This document shows positions 1 to 11,420 of a stretch of DNA of 64,000 bases, piece after piece. Below the pieces are notes generated by a model, which was not told the origin of the DNA, searched no databases, and saw only the letters and a program-made list of their open reading frames with translations. The translations under genes were made by a program, and so were the position numbers. The stretch lies in the NCBI GenBank assembly GCA_025201365.1, contig JAIXMF010000011.1:124001-188000 (forward strand). Reading direction: 5' to 3'. The first letter of the stretch is position 1; the number at the start of each line of letters is the position of its first letter. Source of the DNA: Syncephalis plumigaleata (taxonomy: Eukaryota; Zoopagomycota; Zoopagomycetes; Zoopagales; Piptocephalidaceae).

Positions 1-2295
1 AATGTGCATTGCCTGGAAATGATCCAGGATTAAAGCAGAGACATCCATTTTGTGTTGTGGAAAACGGAGAAGCCTGATCGCCTAATACAAGCTATTTATC
101 ATTATAATGAGAAGTCTGTTACTCAACAAGTAATCGCTGTAATGGCATATACTTACCACATCCGGTGTCTTATACAGTCGTAATGCATGATCGACACTCC
201 AGAATATTGGTTGTCGATGAATAGGCATAGGTGTCAAGTGTCCTTGAGCGAGGATAGTTTGCACGAGCTATCATTCAATCATGTTAATCAGCGGTTGTAA
301 CTAATGAACTGCAAATAGTCTACCTGTTGGGATAGTGCATGCTTTCTATCCTCCAAGGATACGACAGAATAACGACGCATCTTAGCCAATAAATTAGAAC
401 GGAATACCACGATATCTTGAGATCCATAACGTATACTAGAATGATCATGATTAACCAAAGAATATCTCTCTACATAGATTACATACCGACACGGGTTTGA
501 CGTGAATATCACTTGTCGAAGACGTGCTCGTAACTTCTCGGTAAATGTCTCAGGAATAGGCCGTTGCGGTAATGTATCACCTGACCATGGATCATTCGGA
601 CCTGGCACGAATATAAATCGACAATGATCACGTAACATACGATGTTGACTGATTAGATCGGCCAATTGATTGAAATTACCTATTAATATTAATATTGCTA
701 TGTTAGTATGACATACAGCTGCATTAGTTATTGTTGTTGTCTACTTACTTTTATATTGATCAATTGGATGATGATGACTACTACTCATATGAATGTGATA
801 TGAGGAGAAACTGCCCATTAGTACAAATGCTGTTGGTAATTGAGTTGGATCAGTGATGGAGGCATATCCATCGAATATTGTTTGTAAATGATTCATGATC
901 TAATTATCATTGTGTTAGCTTGTATATTCATTTAAGGGAGAGATATGTTTGACTACTTGCACCAGGTCGATCCAAATGTAGATCAGATAGAAATACAAAT
1001 GATGCATCCTTGTGTGATTGCTCGAATTGCACTAATCCCTCTATGGATGACTAGTGTGACTATGTTAATATAATTGATATTATCATGTATGTATATTCCC
1101 TGTATAATTACATGATCAAGTGATAAACCTAAGAAATCGATAGAATCAGGTGATAAACTGAATAGACATGTTATCATTAGTCTACTAAATCAACAGCACT
1201 ATAATGATTATTAGTACACCTACGTGGTTACTGTCTCTAATGGTGGCATGGCTAGTTGATGCACCTTGAATACTTTATCTTCTGTTAGCTGACCTCTTGC
1301 TAGTACGAATGTATTCTCTGTAAATAGTCCAGGTGATATAATCTATATACATACAGATCTACATATGTTAATATTCAATAATGATGACTATACCTGACTA
1401 CTTACACTAGAAGATAGATCAAGTGCAACGCTGCCATCTCGTTCCTCCAAATAGATACGTCCCTCTTCTAGTTGGGATAACATGCCAAATAGGAGAAACT
1501 CTTCGCCTACTCGTCCTCGTAATGAATTAATGTTGGTTATCTATTGATACAATAATGACACATTCTATTAAGCAACTAGCTAATAGTAATGGTGAATGAC
1601 TTACGCGTAATAACTGTCATTGGATGATCCCATAGAGAATATCGATGGATTAAGGTAGTTCTGCTGTTGTAATCGATGTTAATAAGCATTGCTCGCTCAT
1701 TATACATTTGGATCTTTGTTTCAGCACTGGCTAGCAGCTAAACTCATCTTCTGTCTCTATTGAATGAAGCTACATTATTGTATCACTCCTCTATTAGTAT
1801 TGCTGATGGTTTACGCATACTTTACTGCCTACCTAATATATTTGCCTTGTTCCGTACTATAATGCCATCTAGGTAGTTCATATGCACCAATTACATGCAA
1901 ATGCTCATCGATACTGGCAACAGCTAAACTGTTTGTGTCCATGTCCATCGTATTCGATGCTACAGAGGGTGCATCTGTAGGTGCGGCAGGTGTCTCGATA
2001 TTCAATAATAAACGGAATAGCTCCTCCATTCCCGCTCTATCCAGAATACCTTCATTATCTGATAGTAGTATTAGCATTGCATCATAGATATGTCTGACTA
2101 CACGTGTAATGGCAACTTGCCTGTCCGTTGTATGTATTGCAAGGCTAGTTGTTCAAGTAGCTGGACCATATCTGCTTCTGGTAAGGCATGTCGAGTCATA
2201 AAGTCGACAACATAGTCTGTTGCCTCGGGATGCATTACAATGCCATATTTACGCGTAAAGGCACGATAGACCTTTGTTTCGTACTCATATTCTTA
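1..2295 (-). CDS. DPB2: DNA polymerase epsilon subunit B (partial, C-terminus off the left edge)
   Basis: Second subunit of the leading-strand replicative polymerase in the nucleus; in this family it is an inactive calcineurin-like phosphoesterase fold that holds the holoenzyme to the CMG helicase. Read on the minus strand, several exons separated by short introns give the family landmarks in order: an N-terminal stretch with [16 protein letters not shown], the [10 protein letters not shown] segment (about 1830-1900), [11 protein letters not shown] and [10 protein letters not shown] (about 530-630), NPCR spliced to [12 protein letters not shown] (about 400-500), [19 protein letters not shown] (about 195-260) and [16 protein letters not shown] at the very edge. 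The extreme C-terminus lies outside. I could not fix the start: the conserved reading begins near 2295 just after an in-frame stop, so a tiny first exon is likely. It diverges from RAD21, and the roughly 290 bp between them presumably serves both promoters. Confidence 0.85.
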
Positions 2296-2586
2296 TCGCT
2301 GACTAGATAGATAGATATAGCTGTATGTATATATATATGGCAATGAACGTAAAAATGCTAAAGGTAAGGAAAGATCAGAAGCAATAAAATAGTAGTAGTA
2401 GTATAGTAATAAGAAGGGACGAGTATTTTTTCTCCTTCTACAATAACACGAAAATGAAGAGCGCGTTTATGACGCGCTTCTTTCAGTTTGATCATTTTCT
2501 CGCTTTATTTCTTGACATCTTCTTGGTTGCATATATATTTACTTTGATTACTGCAGTTACTCCAACTACTTATTGGCATAGTCAGT

Positions 2587-5047
2587 ATGGTCTATTATGG
2601 CACGGCGCTCGTTCGTAAAGGGCCGTTAGCTCGTGTGTGGCTAGCTGCTCATTGGGAGCGTAAAATGAGCAAAACACAATATATGCAAGCGGATATTCAG
2701 AACTCGATTGGTAAGTTTAACAACAACAACAACAACAGCAACAGTATGCTTACTGGGTAGACTGATGGATGTTGCTACTGTCTTATGCGTATGTATATGC
2801 ATATAGGCGTGATTATTGGTGGAGACCAGCCACCGTTAGCACTACGCTTTTCAGGTCAATTACTACTGGGTGTGGTCAAGATATATTCACGTAAAGCGCG
2901 ATATCTACTCGAGGATTGTGGTGATGCTCTAGTTAAACTTAAAATGGTAAGCTATTATATATAGGAATACGATAGTAGCATATACTATATCACTATTGCA
3001 TTGATAGGCATTCCAAACGGGATTAGTGGATATGCCAGTGGAAATGACACGAGCTTCATTGCAAACGATCACAGTTGGCGATGCCGTGACCGAATCCGAC
3101 ATTCTATTGCCAATAGCTGATTTTGCATTAGAGTAAGATATTATTGCAACGTGTGTCAAGAGGTCATCTATCTAACCAAAATGCTATTTAGATGGGATGT
3201 ATCCGGTATGCCTTATCAGGGTAATCATCGTATGATGATGGCACAGCATCGACCAGATATCACACTACGTCAATCGTATTTTGCATCGGCATCGATCATG
3301 GAGACATCTACTCAGGATGCCACGGAGGATCCGTTGCAAATGGGCTTAAACGATGACAATGGATTAAATATTGGTGACTTATTAAATACCATCGATCCTA
3401 GTCTGGATATTGAAATGGCTCGAGATGCACAGGCCGATCTATTCAATCCTCAACAACTGCTAGGCGATAATGAATTCATTGATGAGCAAAGTAAAGACAT
3501 GTCACTTGTTCAGAACATGATGGATTTGGGATTATCACCGGATAGATCAAATAGAGCATCTGCTATGAACATGGGTGGACGTGATCCATTACTACAGGAG
3601 ACCGCCACTGCAGGAGATGGGTAGGTCACTAGCATGTATTAAGAAGTCAATGCTCGTATGCTAACAAGTGCTTTACGCATAGGGAACATCCACTCGATTT
3701 TGATGTTCTAGGTGATTTACCATGTAAGTTGTCATTATTATTATTATACAAAATTATATGTAACCATATGAATGTTAGCTATTGCCGAGCTTTCCGCACA
3801 AACTATTGGCGGTAATCTATTTAATACATCTTTACTGCCAGAGATGATCAGTGAGCAACAGCAACAACAGCAGCAACAGTTGCCATCATCATTACGAACA
3901 AGTCAGCAGCAGCAACAGCAACAGCAGCGTCAACGTCGTCGTCGTCGTCGTGTATTACTTGATGAAGTCACCGAACTAACACGGCAGGAAATGATGCTAG
4001 ACGCGAATGCACTCGAGTCGACTGAGGTAAGTTGTGCTTGTTAATTATTCGAACATCAACTAATCGATTTGCTACAGCTATCGGCTAGTCAGTCAATCCG
4101 TTCGATAGAATGGGAATCTGCACAAGTGGATCCTATTGCGTATTATTTGGGAGCACCTACAGATCTACCACCAGAACTGATAACACTCTTCCAACAAACG
4201 CATAAACGAGCAGTTCCAGAGGGCATTGAAACACCTCGTCTAAATAAACAGCAACGAGTAGATGCTTCATTGATGGCATCGACAAGCCTTGAGGGAATAC
4301 TAGGCCAGACACCAGCTAGTCTAATATCGCATGAGAGATCTATAGCTAGAACGGGCGATGATTCCCTGGATATACCAGCGATGGACAATACCATGCCAGT
4401 AGATGAGTATGATCCTATGCTAGCAGCACCTGAACTATCAGCATTACCACCTATGCCACTCTCACCTTTCATGGCAGAGCAGGATGTACCACTTCACTCT
4501 ATTGATCCATTATCACCACAATCAATGGCTAACCTGTCTCGTAAGTAATCTTGATGAATAGTAAAATAGGAATAGTAGTAATAGGTTATTGAATAGGTAA
4601 TCAATTATTCGCTGATATTGAATCATCATCATCATCAAGTCAACTGGCAGCAGCAACTGCAGCAACTGCATCTTCATCATCTCGATATACTACACGGGCA
4701 GCTCAGCTTATTCGAGAACGATTGGATACACCTGATGGATCGATTAGTTTCCGACAATTAACTGACGGTGTATGTATCAATTGAATAGTAACAAATTATG
4801 TCATTAACATGTTCGTATTTCAAATGACAGGTGAAACGATCCGATGCGGCACGTCTATTCTTTGAGGTTCTCGTTCTAAATACCAAACAAACAATTCGTG
4901 CCGAACAATCAGCGCCATTTGATGACATTCTGATTCATGCAACGGTAAGCAGTAATCATTTCACAATATCACTTTTCTAATTGATTGATTGATGTATAAT
5001 TATTATAGGCAAATCTAACTGGCGATCAAATAACCCTAGAATCATAG
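2587..5047 (+). CDS. RAD21: Cohesin kleisin subunit Rad21/Scc1
   Basis: The kleisin that closes the Smc1-Smc3 ring and is cleaved by separase at anaphase; nuclear. Ten exons (2587-2710, 2807-2946, 3008-3132, 3192-3620, 3683-3723, 3779-4026, 4078-4540, 4597-4769, 4831-4944, 5009-5047) join in phase to 631 residues. The N-terminal Smc3-binding domain is clear ([18 protein letters not shown], then [20 protein letters not shown]). The C-terminal winged helix that binds Smc1 is also clear ([17 protein letters not shown]). The middle is acidic and poorly conserved, as usual in the family, and includes two glutamine octets and a run of six arginines (about 3856-3950). A polyadenylation-like AATAAA follows near 5068. 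The start is the first ATG before the conserved domain; the family normally begins MFY, here MVYYG. Confidence 0.95.
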
Positions 5048-5124
5048 TGTTATACGACATTATACTTAATAAAGCCTTGTTTCCCTTGTTCTTTACACTA
5101 TCTACGGAATAAGCATTGATGTCA

Positions 5125-5281
5125 TCTATCAATGGACATATATGAATTATAAATTATCATTGTCATGATGTTCATTAGTGCTTTCAAATGATCATTAAAT
5201 ATATGTACACCATCATACTACTGTCATCCAATGAATAGTGATAATGCTAAAATACGAATTTGAATTGCCCTAGTAAATAAT
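5125..5281 (+). repeat. Intergenic dispersed repeat, copy A (upstream of IST1)
   Basis: About 155 bp of the IST1 upstream region recurs on the opposite strand upstream of UBC13. Bases 5237-5281 match the reverse complement of 49019-49063 over all 45 positions, and 5165-5222 match the reverse complement of 49335-49392 at roughly 85-90 percent. The block ends with GAATTGCCCTAG, 86 bp before the IST1 ATG. It could be a non-autonomous mobile-element remnant or a duplicated promoter block. Confidence 0.75.
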
Positions 5282-5359
5282 CGATACTTTATTGTTTACC
5301 ATTCCCTCTCTATCTCTCTCTGTTGAATTACCCTTCGCTTACCTGTATACCTCGTGAAT

Positions 5360-6427
5360 ATGCCGCCATTCAACGCACCACGTACTAAGGTGCAACTAAA
5401 GCTAGCAGCTAATCGAATAAAGTTGCTGTATGCTAAAAAGACAGCTGTAAACGAGCAATTACGTCGGGAAATTGCGCAACTATTGGAACAGAATAAGGAA
5501 GCCAGTGCGCGCATTCGAGTAAGACTGGTTGAACTGACATGTATGAACTATTAGTGATGATAGCTATGCGTAGGTAGAACATATTATTCGTGAAGATTAT
5601 CTACTAGAAGGACTGGAGCAAATTGAGCTATACTGCGAACTATTATCGGCACGGTTCGGTTTGCTAGAGGGTGTACAGTGAGTGGCACATGGATTTAAGC
5701 GAGTGATTAATCTTACGATTATTTGTGTTGGCAGGCCACATCTAGGATGCGATCCCGGTATTGAGGAAGCAGTACATGCCATTCTTTATGCTGCTGGTCG
5801 TATTGAAGGTGTTAAGGAGCTATTGATTCTACGTGATTTGCTAGCAGCACGATTTGGACGTGATTTCATACTGGCAGCCATTGAGAATCGTAACAACATC
5901 GTTAACGAGCGTGTAAGCTAATTTACAAGCATAATGATGACGCAATAATATACGCTTATACTATGCATGTATTAGTTGGTGGCACGACTAAATATTGGTA
6001 CACCAGAGACCTATTTAGTTGAGCAATATCTAGTGAGATTGCCCGCAGTTTTAAAGTGAAATGGAAACTACCCGATACAATTGCAGATGAAGATGAAGAT
6101 GAAGATGAATTGGAGAAGGAATTGGAAGCAGCTACTAAAGTTAGTTGATTATTGGTTAGATGTTAAAGGAGTGACATCATTTAAACAAATGTTCGTAATC
6201 ATTTGTAGGTAGAATCGACGAAGAATGCTACAAGTTGTACAAAAGTAATGATCATAAGAAGGTGAGTAATTTGAGATATTTGTCATTATATTATGATTAA
6301 GTTGTATTAGGAAACGGCAAGCATTCCCGGTAACATTAGTGATAAGCCAGCGGTCACTAGTACAAATGCATCAATGCCAAGCTTGGATGATTTAGCCGCT
6401 CGGTTGGAAGCACTCAAACGACAATAA
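5360..6427 (+). CDS. IST1: IST1-like ESCRT-III regulator (one apparent missing base)
   Basis: Endosomal ESCRT-III associated protein that binds Vps4 and tunes membrane scission. Exons 5360-5518, 5574-5677, 5735-5912, 5976-6139, 6209-6244 and 6311-6427. The N-terminal IST1 helical domain is plain: RTKVQLKLAANRIKLLYAKK, then EHIIREDYLLEGLEQIELYC, then IEEAVHAILYAAGRI. The protein ends in the fungal-type tail DDLAARLEALKRQ. In exon 4 the frame changes by one base near 6032-6034: LVARLNIGTPETYLVEQYL is followed in another frame by EIARSFKVKWKLP. Both halves are strongly conserved and no intron fits, so I read this as one base missing from a GG pair (sequencing error) rather than a true pseudogene. 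The start is the only ATG in frame; the reading further upstream opens with a GTG. Confidence 0.88.
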
Positions 6428-7301
6428 CGCTCGTTTCCCTTACTTCTGCGTGTATGGTAGTCGGTTTACGATTAGTAATGTTTATTAATCTTGGTATTAA
6501 AGTCAATATAACTTGAATATCACTATACAAGATACGATTATTATGATTACTATTCCACTGAGATGTGTACTGCATTGTTTGGGGAGAACTATAGATTAGC
6601 ATGACTCTATGAAAATAAGCAAGATTATGGAACTGCAATAGGTAGCATTGGAATGACTGTGGAGATACTAGCTTTTACGAATAGAGGTTATCCAACAATG
6701 CGGTTAAACGATACCAATTGTTCTGAGCTATTCATGTCTACCAGAAAACAGGGCTATTGCGCCTCTTTGTCTAATAGGTTGACTGAATTGCTACTATCGC
6801 CATCATTGCAGTAGTGCATTCTTCATGCAATAGTACGCCATATGCATGATCAATATGTGTATGGTCTACTCGTGGTCTAGATCTTTGGATCCCAATTAGA
6901 GTAACGCATGATATCCAGTAGAAATGATAACCTTACGAAACATAATCATTACACAGATAAATAACACAATTTATAACACTAGCTTATGTCAGTGGTGTTG
7001 TTTAGCAATCGTGCTCCTTTTGTTTATTACATTAATGGAATGCTTACTTGGCCGCGTGGATACATGAAAAAAGGACGAGGAGCAATATGCTATTCGTATT
7101 AGTACACGGTATGGAAGCGGATACCAGGATTAGGTGGCCAATCTGCATAAGCCTATTTCAAAGACTAGGCCTTTGTGCTACCAATAATGTACCTAAGTGG
7201 TCTAGAATACCAATATACATGACTATCTTCTTCATCTGCTCATTGCCTAATGGTATATATCTACTAGTCAAATACGTTAGCAAACTTGCCCTTTTTTATA
7301 C
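6428..7301. other. Intergenic region without a recognised gene
   Basis: I see no conserved coding signal here. An open frame at 7048-7305 lacks an ATG at its start and resembles nothing I know. The rest is AT-rich sequence that presumably holds the IST1 3' end and the promoter of the membrane-protein gene that follows. Confidence 0.4.
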
Positions 7302-8349
7302 ATGAAAACCTACACTATTATTATTCTTATCTATTATCACTTGTCTATTGTCTATTGTACCCTCTCTCTTGGTGCGTTACTAATCGTTTACATCATGCCA
7401 AATATCGCGAATAATCGATCAATTATAAAAGGATGGGAACAATATGCTGAGCGGCTTTGGGGCATTCCCCTCTATCCGACTGGCGAGATGGAGTCCATCG
7501 ATTATATTATGGAAAACCCTAATAGTATAGCGGATATGCGTACTCGTCTATCCGGATTCTACGCGCAATTAGTACCAAATATATTTATTCTATACATGTT
7601 CTCATCAAATCTCATTGAAGCGCTAAAACTAGTTAGACAACGTCCGCGTGCCGCATCCAGCTGGTTTTGCACACTTCCTGCGTTGCTTGGCGTGGTATTC
7701 GGTCTATTCATGATTCTTAGCATGTTCCCCGTCGGTGCTACTTGTCGTCGATTCAGCTGGTATGCCAACGTTTGTCTTTTGGTGTCAGCCATTTGTAATA
7801 GCTCGATCGTCCTACAGAAAGCCTATGTGGTACAAAATAGGAAGCAATGGATGTTGTTAGTAGGCATTGGACTAATGCTCCCGCAAATTGGATACGTTTA
7901 CTGCGCTTGGGTATATTCGATCATGACGCTTGACCCATTACTCGGTTGCGTGTTCAACTATCCGACCTTCCTGCCGTTTTATTGGTTTGGCGCGGAAATG
8001 CCGTTGAACTTTCTATTCTCTATCGTGTTTGCACGCGTTGCTTACAGGCAGTACAGTATGTTTGGCTCAGAGGCATGGAAGCAACTCGCGCGTGATGGGA
8101 TACAAACCATGCTATACGCGGTATTCTGCAATATATTCTGTATTATTATGATTGTATTTGAGGTAGGCGGTAATTTCTCGCAAATGTTCTTCCTCCTTAA
8201 TTGGTAAGCGTGGCTCATTTCCTTTATTGTACACTATCGATGATGCTAATATTTACCGCAGGTTAATCACTTCAAGGCTCTTGATATATCATTGCACGAG
8301 AATGCGTACCATACACAAGCATTCCAGTCTAGGCGATTCGAATACATAA
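7302..8349 (+). CDS. Orphan multi-pass membrane protein (six or seven helices)
   Basis: Two exons (7302-8203 and 8262-8349) joined by a GT-AG intron in phase (tryptophan codon split TG/G) give about 329 residues. If translation starts at the internal ATG at 7395 the protein is 31 residues shorter. Hydrophobic segments are visible at FYAQLVPNIFILYMFSS, LPALLGVVFGLFMILSMF, YANVCLLVSAICNSSIV, MLLVGIGLMLPQIGYVYCAW, FWFGAEMPLNFLFSIVF-like sequence and YAVFCNIFCIIMIVFEV. The tail is short and basic with Ser/His (RMRTIHKHSSLGDS). The layout suggests a receptor-like seven-helix protein, but I recognise no family motif, so the function is unknown. The MKTYTIIIL start would add a further hydrophobic N-terminus. 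Confidence 0.65.
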
Positions 8350-8767
8350 TCTTATCGCAACAGCAGCAATTCCCGCCTAAATGATATAAAACATTATCAA
8401 AACGAAATGGATTAGCATACGCTTGATACTACTGTTATTACATTATTACATTAATTAAATTCTTCCTACATTAATCGTGTGACTGATTTGTATATTATAC
8501 GTGAATTAAGATGAAAACGTGTAATTGCATATTTATTGTTTGTAACGACAAACACAAGGTCATACATAGTCAACGTGGACCTATGTACTTGTGGAGTAGT
8601 GTTAAACAAGCAGCACCATAAATAGAAGCAGATCTTTTGACCGACAATGGATATGTGGGGGGCATTAATAAATATTACGTGACAGGCTAGCATCCAAATA
8701 TCATATACAGCTACGGCTCTAGTCATCACTACGGCACTGGATCAGTCAGGATGGGCGTCCATCTTGT

Positions 8768-8899
8768 TTACCATTTCCAGCCATTGGTGTTCTTTTTAGT
8801 GGGCTCCTGGTTGAGTGGAGTGGGTGTTGCCTCGACTGTGACCATGCTGACAGCAAGGACGGATAGAATAGCGATAGCAACGGCAGTGTAGAACTTCAT
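8768..8899 (-). CDS. Small secreted peptide, 43 residues
   Basis: A complete minus-strand frame: ATG at 8899, TAA at 8770-8768. It begins with a textbook signal peptide (MKFYTAVAIAILSVLAVSMV) followed by a probable cleavage region at TVEAT and a short mature part (PTPLNQEPTKKNTNGWKW), without cysteines. A TATAAATA box lies on the minus strand at about 9056-9063, some 160 bp upstream of the ATG, which supports transcription. The terminal codons read TGG TAA within a GTAAAC sequence, so an unseen intron that extends the protein cannot be excluded. Function unknown; secreted peptide, pheromone-like precursor or small cell-wall protein are all possible. Confidence 0.5.
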   Translation of the reverse strand: MKFYTAVAIAILSVLAVSMVTVEATPTPLNQEPTKKNTNGWKW

Positions 8900-9054
8900 G
8901 ATGATGATGATGATGATGAGGCGAGCGTGATATTCAACCTATTGGTAAATTCGTATACGCAACAAGAAGCGTTAAATAAAAAGTGAGAGCACTAAGCACT
9001 AAGAAGAGACGTGATTCGTATAATGATATTAGCATGCTATAGCACGGCAGCCAT

Positions 9055-9064
9055 ACTATTTATA
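9055..9064 (-). promoter_or_regulatory. TATA box of the small secreted peptide gene
   Basis: The minus strand reads ATATAAATAG about 160 bp before the peptide's ATG. No other gene faces this way nearby. Confidence 0.4.
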
Positions 9065-9353
9065 TTGAATAACATACAATATGTACTCTAGTACGGTACC
9101 ATCCCTGAAGGGAGAGCCTGCCAAATTTGGTATTAGCTCATACAAGTACATCTACGTGAAAGTGGACCGGCAAAACGGTGTTCCTTGTTCATTGCCTATC
9201 TATTGGCAATGATTTCTAGAATTGAATGACAACAACAATGACAGCAATAGCACGTTTACCTAGTTTGTACGTTGGCTACACGAAAACCGCCAAATATCTA
9301 TTCTATCGCACTATACTCTCGTGCACTAAAAGGTCAGCAATAAGACGGGTTAT

Positions 9354-9635
9354 TCGTCGATAATAGCATGTGTGGCCATACGCAAACTACGGGAAGGACC
9401 GCTAAGCGATGCATCCTCACGGCAGCCAAATAGATAGGCCTGTCAAATACGGTATTGCCATCACGATATGCGCTTACTCGTTTCTACCATCATTACATCG
9501 TTATTATTAGTTTAGCCATTAGTTGCCAACAACCATTAGACATGTTCATTGTATGGCTAATTGCACGTTCTGCATTAAAGTCATATCTGGTAGTGTCGCT
9601 ACAATCCTCTGATGGCTAGTATGGAGGACAGTATG
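9354..9635 (-). other. Coding-like minus-strand patch, gene model unresolved
   Basis: Two neighbouring minus-strand stretches look coding by composition: one reading through SDTTRYDFNAERAISHTMN and NGCWQLMAKL (about 9530-9635), another reading AYLFGCREDASLSGPSRSLR and ending in TAA at about 9354. A candidate intron between them (GTAATG ... TTGACAG) does not join these two frames. It may be a small cysteine-containing secreted protein with an unresolved splice or a missing base, or a decayed gene. I recognise no family. The rest of 8900-10059 shows nothing else I can name. Confidence 0.25.
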
Positions 9636-10059
9636 GCGAGCGATTAGTTGTCTGCCATTAGCGCGACTTTACTATGACATTACTAATAATAAAGACTTGT
9701 AGGTTGTACGGCTTGCCAAAACATAACGAAACAAAGAATGAGTATTTATTTCAAAAGCTCTAGTGTTGCAGACAATTGTACAATAAACCTAAATGTAGCA
9801 ATGCAAGAATAGTTAACATAGCGTGCATGATATACCGAGATATAATGCGCAAATCGTGCTATCGTCTAAAAGCATAGACTAGTAGTACTCGCGCAATATG
9901 TCGGTATTGCTATTTGTCCTGAACTGCACGATCAAATTAAGTTGCATTAGATTCGAATGATTGACAATGATCATGTGGGGCATGTCAATTACAGGCTTTT
10001 GTTGCCTCTATTGTTATTGCTCCCTATTTATTGCACACAAGCCCTCATTATCTATATCC

Positions 10060-11223
10060 ATGCTACTCTTTGCCTTTGGCTCAAACGGTAATGGTCAACT
10101 AGGTGTTGGCCACCAGGAAGACTGCCACCTACCAACTCCGTGTCCACTCATTACTAGCGATATAGCAAGTATTACAGGTGGCGGTAATCATTCGTTGCTT
10201 GTTACAACAAACAATGAGCTACATATAGCTGGTGCTCGTAAGGCAGGCCAGTTGGGTAGTCCGGATTCCTCTGTAGATTCCACGGTATTTGCCTCTTCTG
10301 CAGCAAGTCAAAGTGGTCTTCCTTCCTCGGTAATAGTCGCGGCTGCTGGTTGGGAACACTCGCTTTTACTATCGCAACAAGGACAAGTATGGACGTGTGG
10401 CACCAATCGACATGGACAGTGCGGATTAAGTCATGAGCCACAATCCACGACACTTTTACCACATGCGATTATAGGGCAGGATCGTAGCACTTCTCAGGAA
10501 GACACTAGTACGGGTAATATCATTAGAGTGGCAGCTGGACTTCGTACCTCGTTGGCTCTCAGTTCAAATGGACAGATTTACGGTTGGGGCTGTAATCGTT
10601 ACGGTCAACTAGGATTGCCCACTTCCACACGTATTGTTACAGCACCAACACCAATACCGCTACCATCTTCAATGAATGGTGTACAAGCAATAGCATGTGG
10701 ACAACGACACACGGCAATGATAACTAATCATGGTAAATCAGTCTACTGTATTGGCAATAATCGATGGCATCAACTAGGCACGGATGACGAGACTGTGCAA
10801 TCTAACGAGCTACAATTACGTGATATATTGCCGTCATTTGATGAAACCACAATCATAGCGGATGTCGGTGCCGGCTGGAGTCATACGGTGATTCGTTTAA
10901 GTAACGGGCAAGTATGGGCATGGGGACGTGGCGATCGAGGTCAACTTGGTGTAGCATTACCGGCAGAGATACGTAGTCGTGCTGAACCCAAGCAAGTTGA
11001 TCTGCCATCGGCTGCAATTGCTATTGCAATAGGATCTGAGCATGCACTCGCCTTACTCGATGACCATCGATGCTATGTTTGGGGCTGGAATGAGCATGGT
11101 AATTGCGGGTTAGGACACACGAATGACGTGTACACTCCTACGGAAATTCCCTGGTCAACAATACAAGGCCATATCAAAGGTATTGGTGCTGGTTATGGCA
11201 CATCATTTGTATGGACTTCTTGA
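10060..11223 (+). CDS. RCC1-repeat (ATS1-like) beta-propeller protein
   Basis: Single exon. The frame is open from 9961, but the first repeat starts exactly at the ATG at 10060 (MLLFAFGSNGNGQLGVGH), where ATS1-type proteins also start, so I chose it; this gives 387 residues. Seven RCC1 blades are visible by their G-x-G-QLG cores: FGSNGNGQLG, AGARKAGQLG, CGTNRHGQCG, WGCNRYGQLG, IGNNRWHQLG, WGRGDRGQLG and WGWNEHGNCG. Seven repeats with little else fits a stand-alone propeller. Such proteins serve as scaffolds or exchange factors; fungal ATS1/KTI13 works with Kti11 in diphthamide and tRNA wobble modification. Which one this is cannot be told from sequence alone. Confidence 0.85.
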   Translation: MLLFAFGSNGNGQLGVGHQEDCHLPTPCPLITSDIASITGGGNHSLLVTTNNELHIAGARKAGQLGSPDSSVDSTVFASSAASQSGLPSSVIVAAAGWEHSLLLSQQGQVWTCGTNRHGQCGLSHEPQSTTLLPHAIIGQDRSTSQEDTSTGNIIRVAAGLRTSLALSSNGQIYGWGCNRYGQLGLPTSTRIVTAPTPIPLPSSMNGVQAIACGQRHTAMITNHGKSVYCIGNNRWHQLGTDDETVQSNELQLRDILPSFDETTIIADVGAGWSHTVIRLSNGQVWAWGRGDRGQLGVALPAEIRSRAEPKQVDLPSAAIAIAIGSEHALALLDDHRCYVWGWNEHGNCGLGHTNDVYTPTEIPWSTIQGHIKGIGAGYGTSFVWTS

Positions 11224-11375
11224 TCATTGCTGCATTAGAATATTTTGATAACATGATGTAATTACATAATATTTACTGTAAAGAATAAAGCATTTGCTAA
11301 TGGGGGAGTCCATACTGACATACTGACAAAGACAAAGATGCTAACTAATATGTAAGACTATTTATTGACAAGAGC

Positions 11376-11420
11376 AAAAGTTAAAGGCTAACGATGTTAG
11401 CTGATTGGAAGAACCATGTA
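11376..11420 (+). repeat. 3'-flank element, copy 1
   Basis: Starts AAAAGTTAAAGGCTAACGAT and continues with a TTGGAAGAACC block. It aligns with copies at 14618-14662 and, on the minus strand, 17731-17774. It sits about 150 bp after the RCC1-protein stop, in the sense direction, and like copy 2 is preceded by an AT-rich TTATT..AAGAG lead-in. Confidence 0.7.

Noticed and set aside
2330-2480. Minus-strand reading MIKLKEARHKRALHFRVIVE upstream of DPB2
   Set aside because: Tempting as a first DPB2 exon, but it ends in a stop before reaching the conserved part and no donor joins it in phase.
7048-7305. Open frame before the orphan membrane protein
   Set aside because: It does not start with ATG, has no recognisable content and overlaps the next start.
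8466-8729. 87-codon minus-strand frame
   Set aside because: Composition unlike a real protein; lies in the 3' flank of the small secreted peptide gene.
9081-9212. 43-codon plus-strand frame with KFGISSYKYIYVKV, resembling a phosphohistidine phosphatase start
   Set aside because: No continuation exon on the plus strand fits, and the likeness is limited to a few residues.
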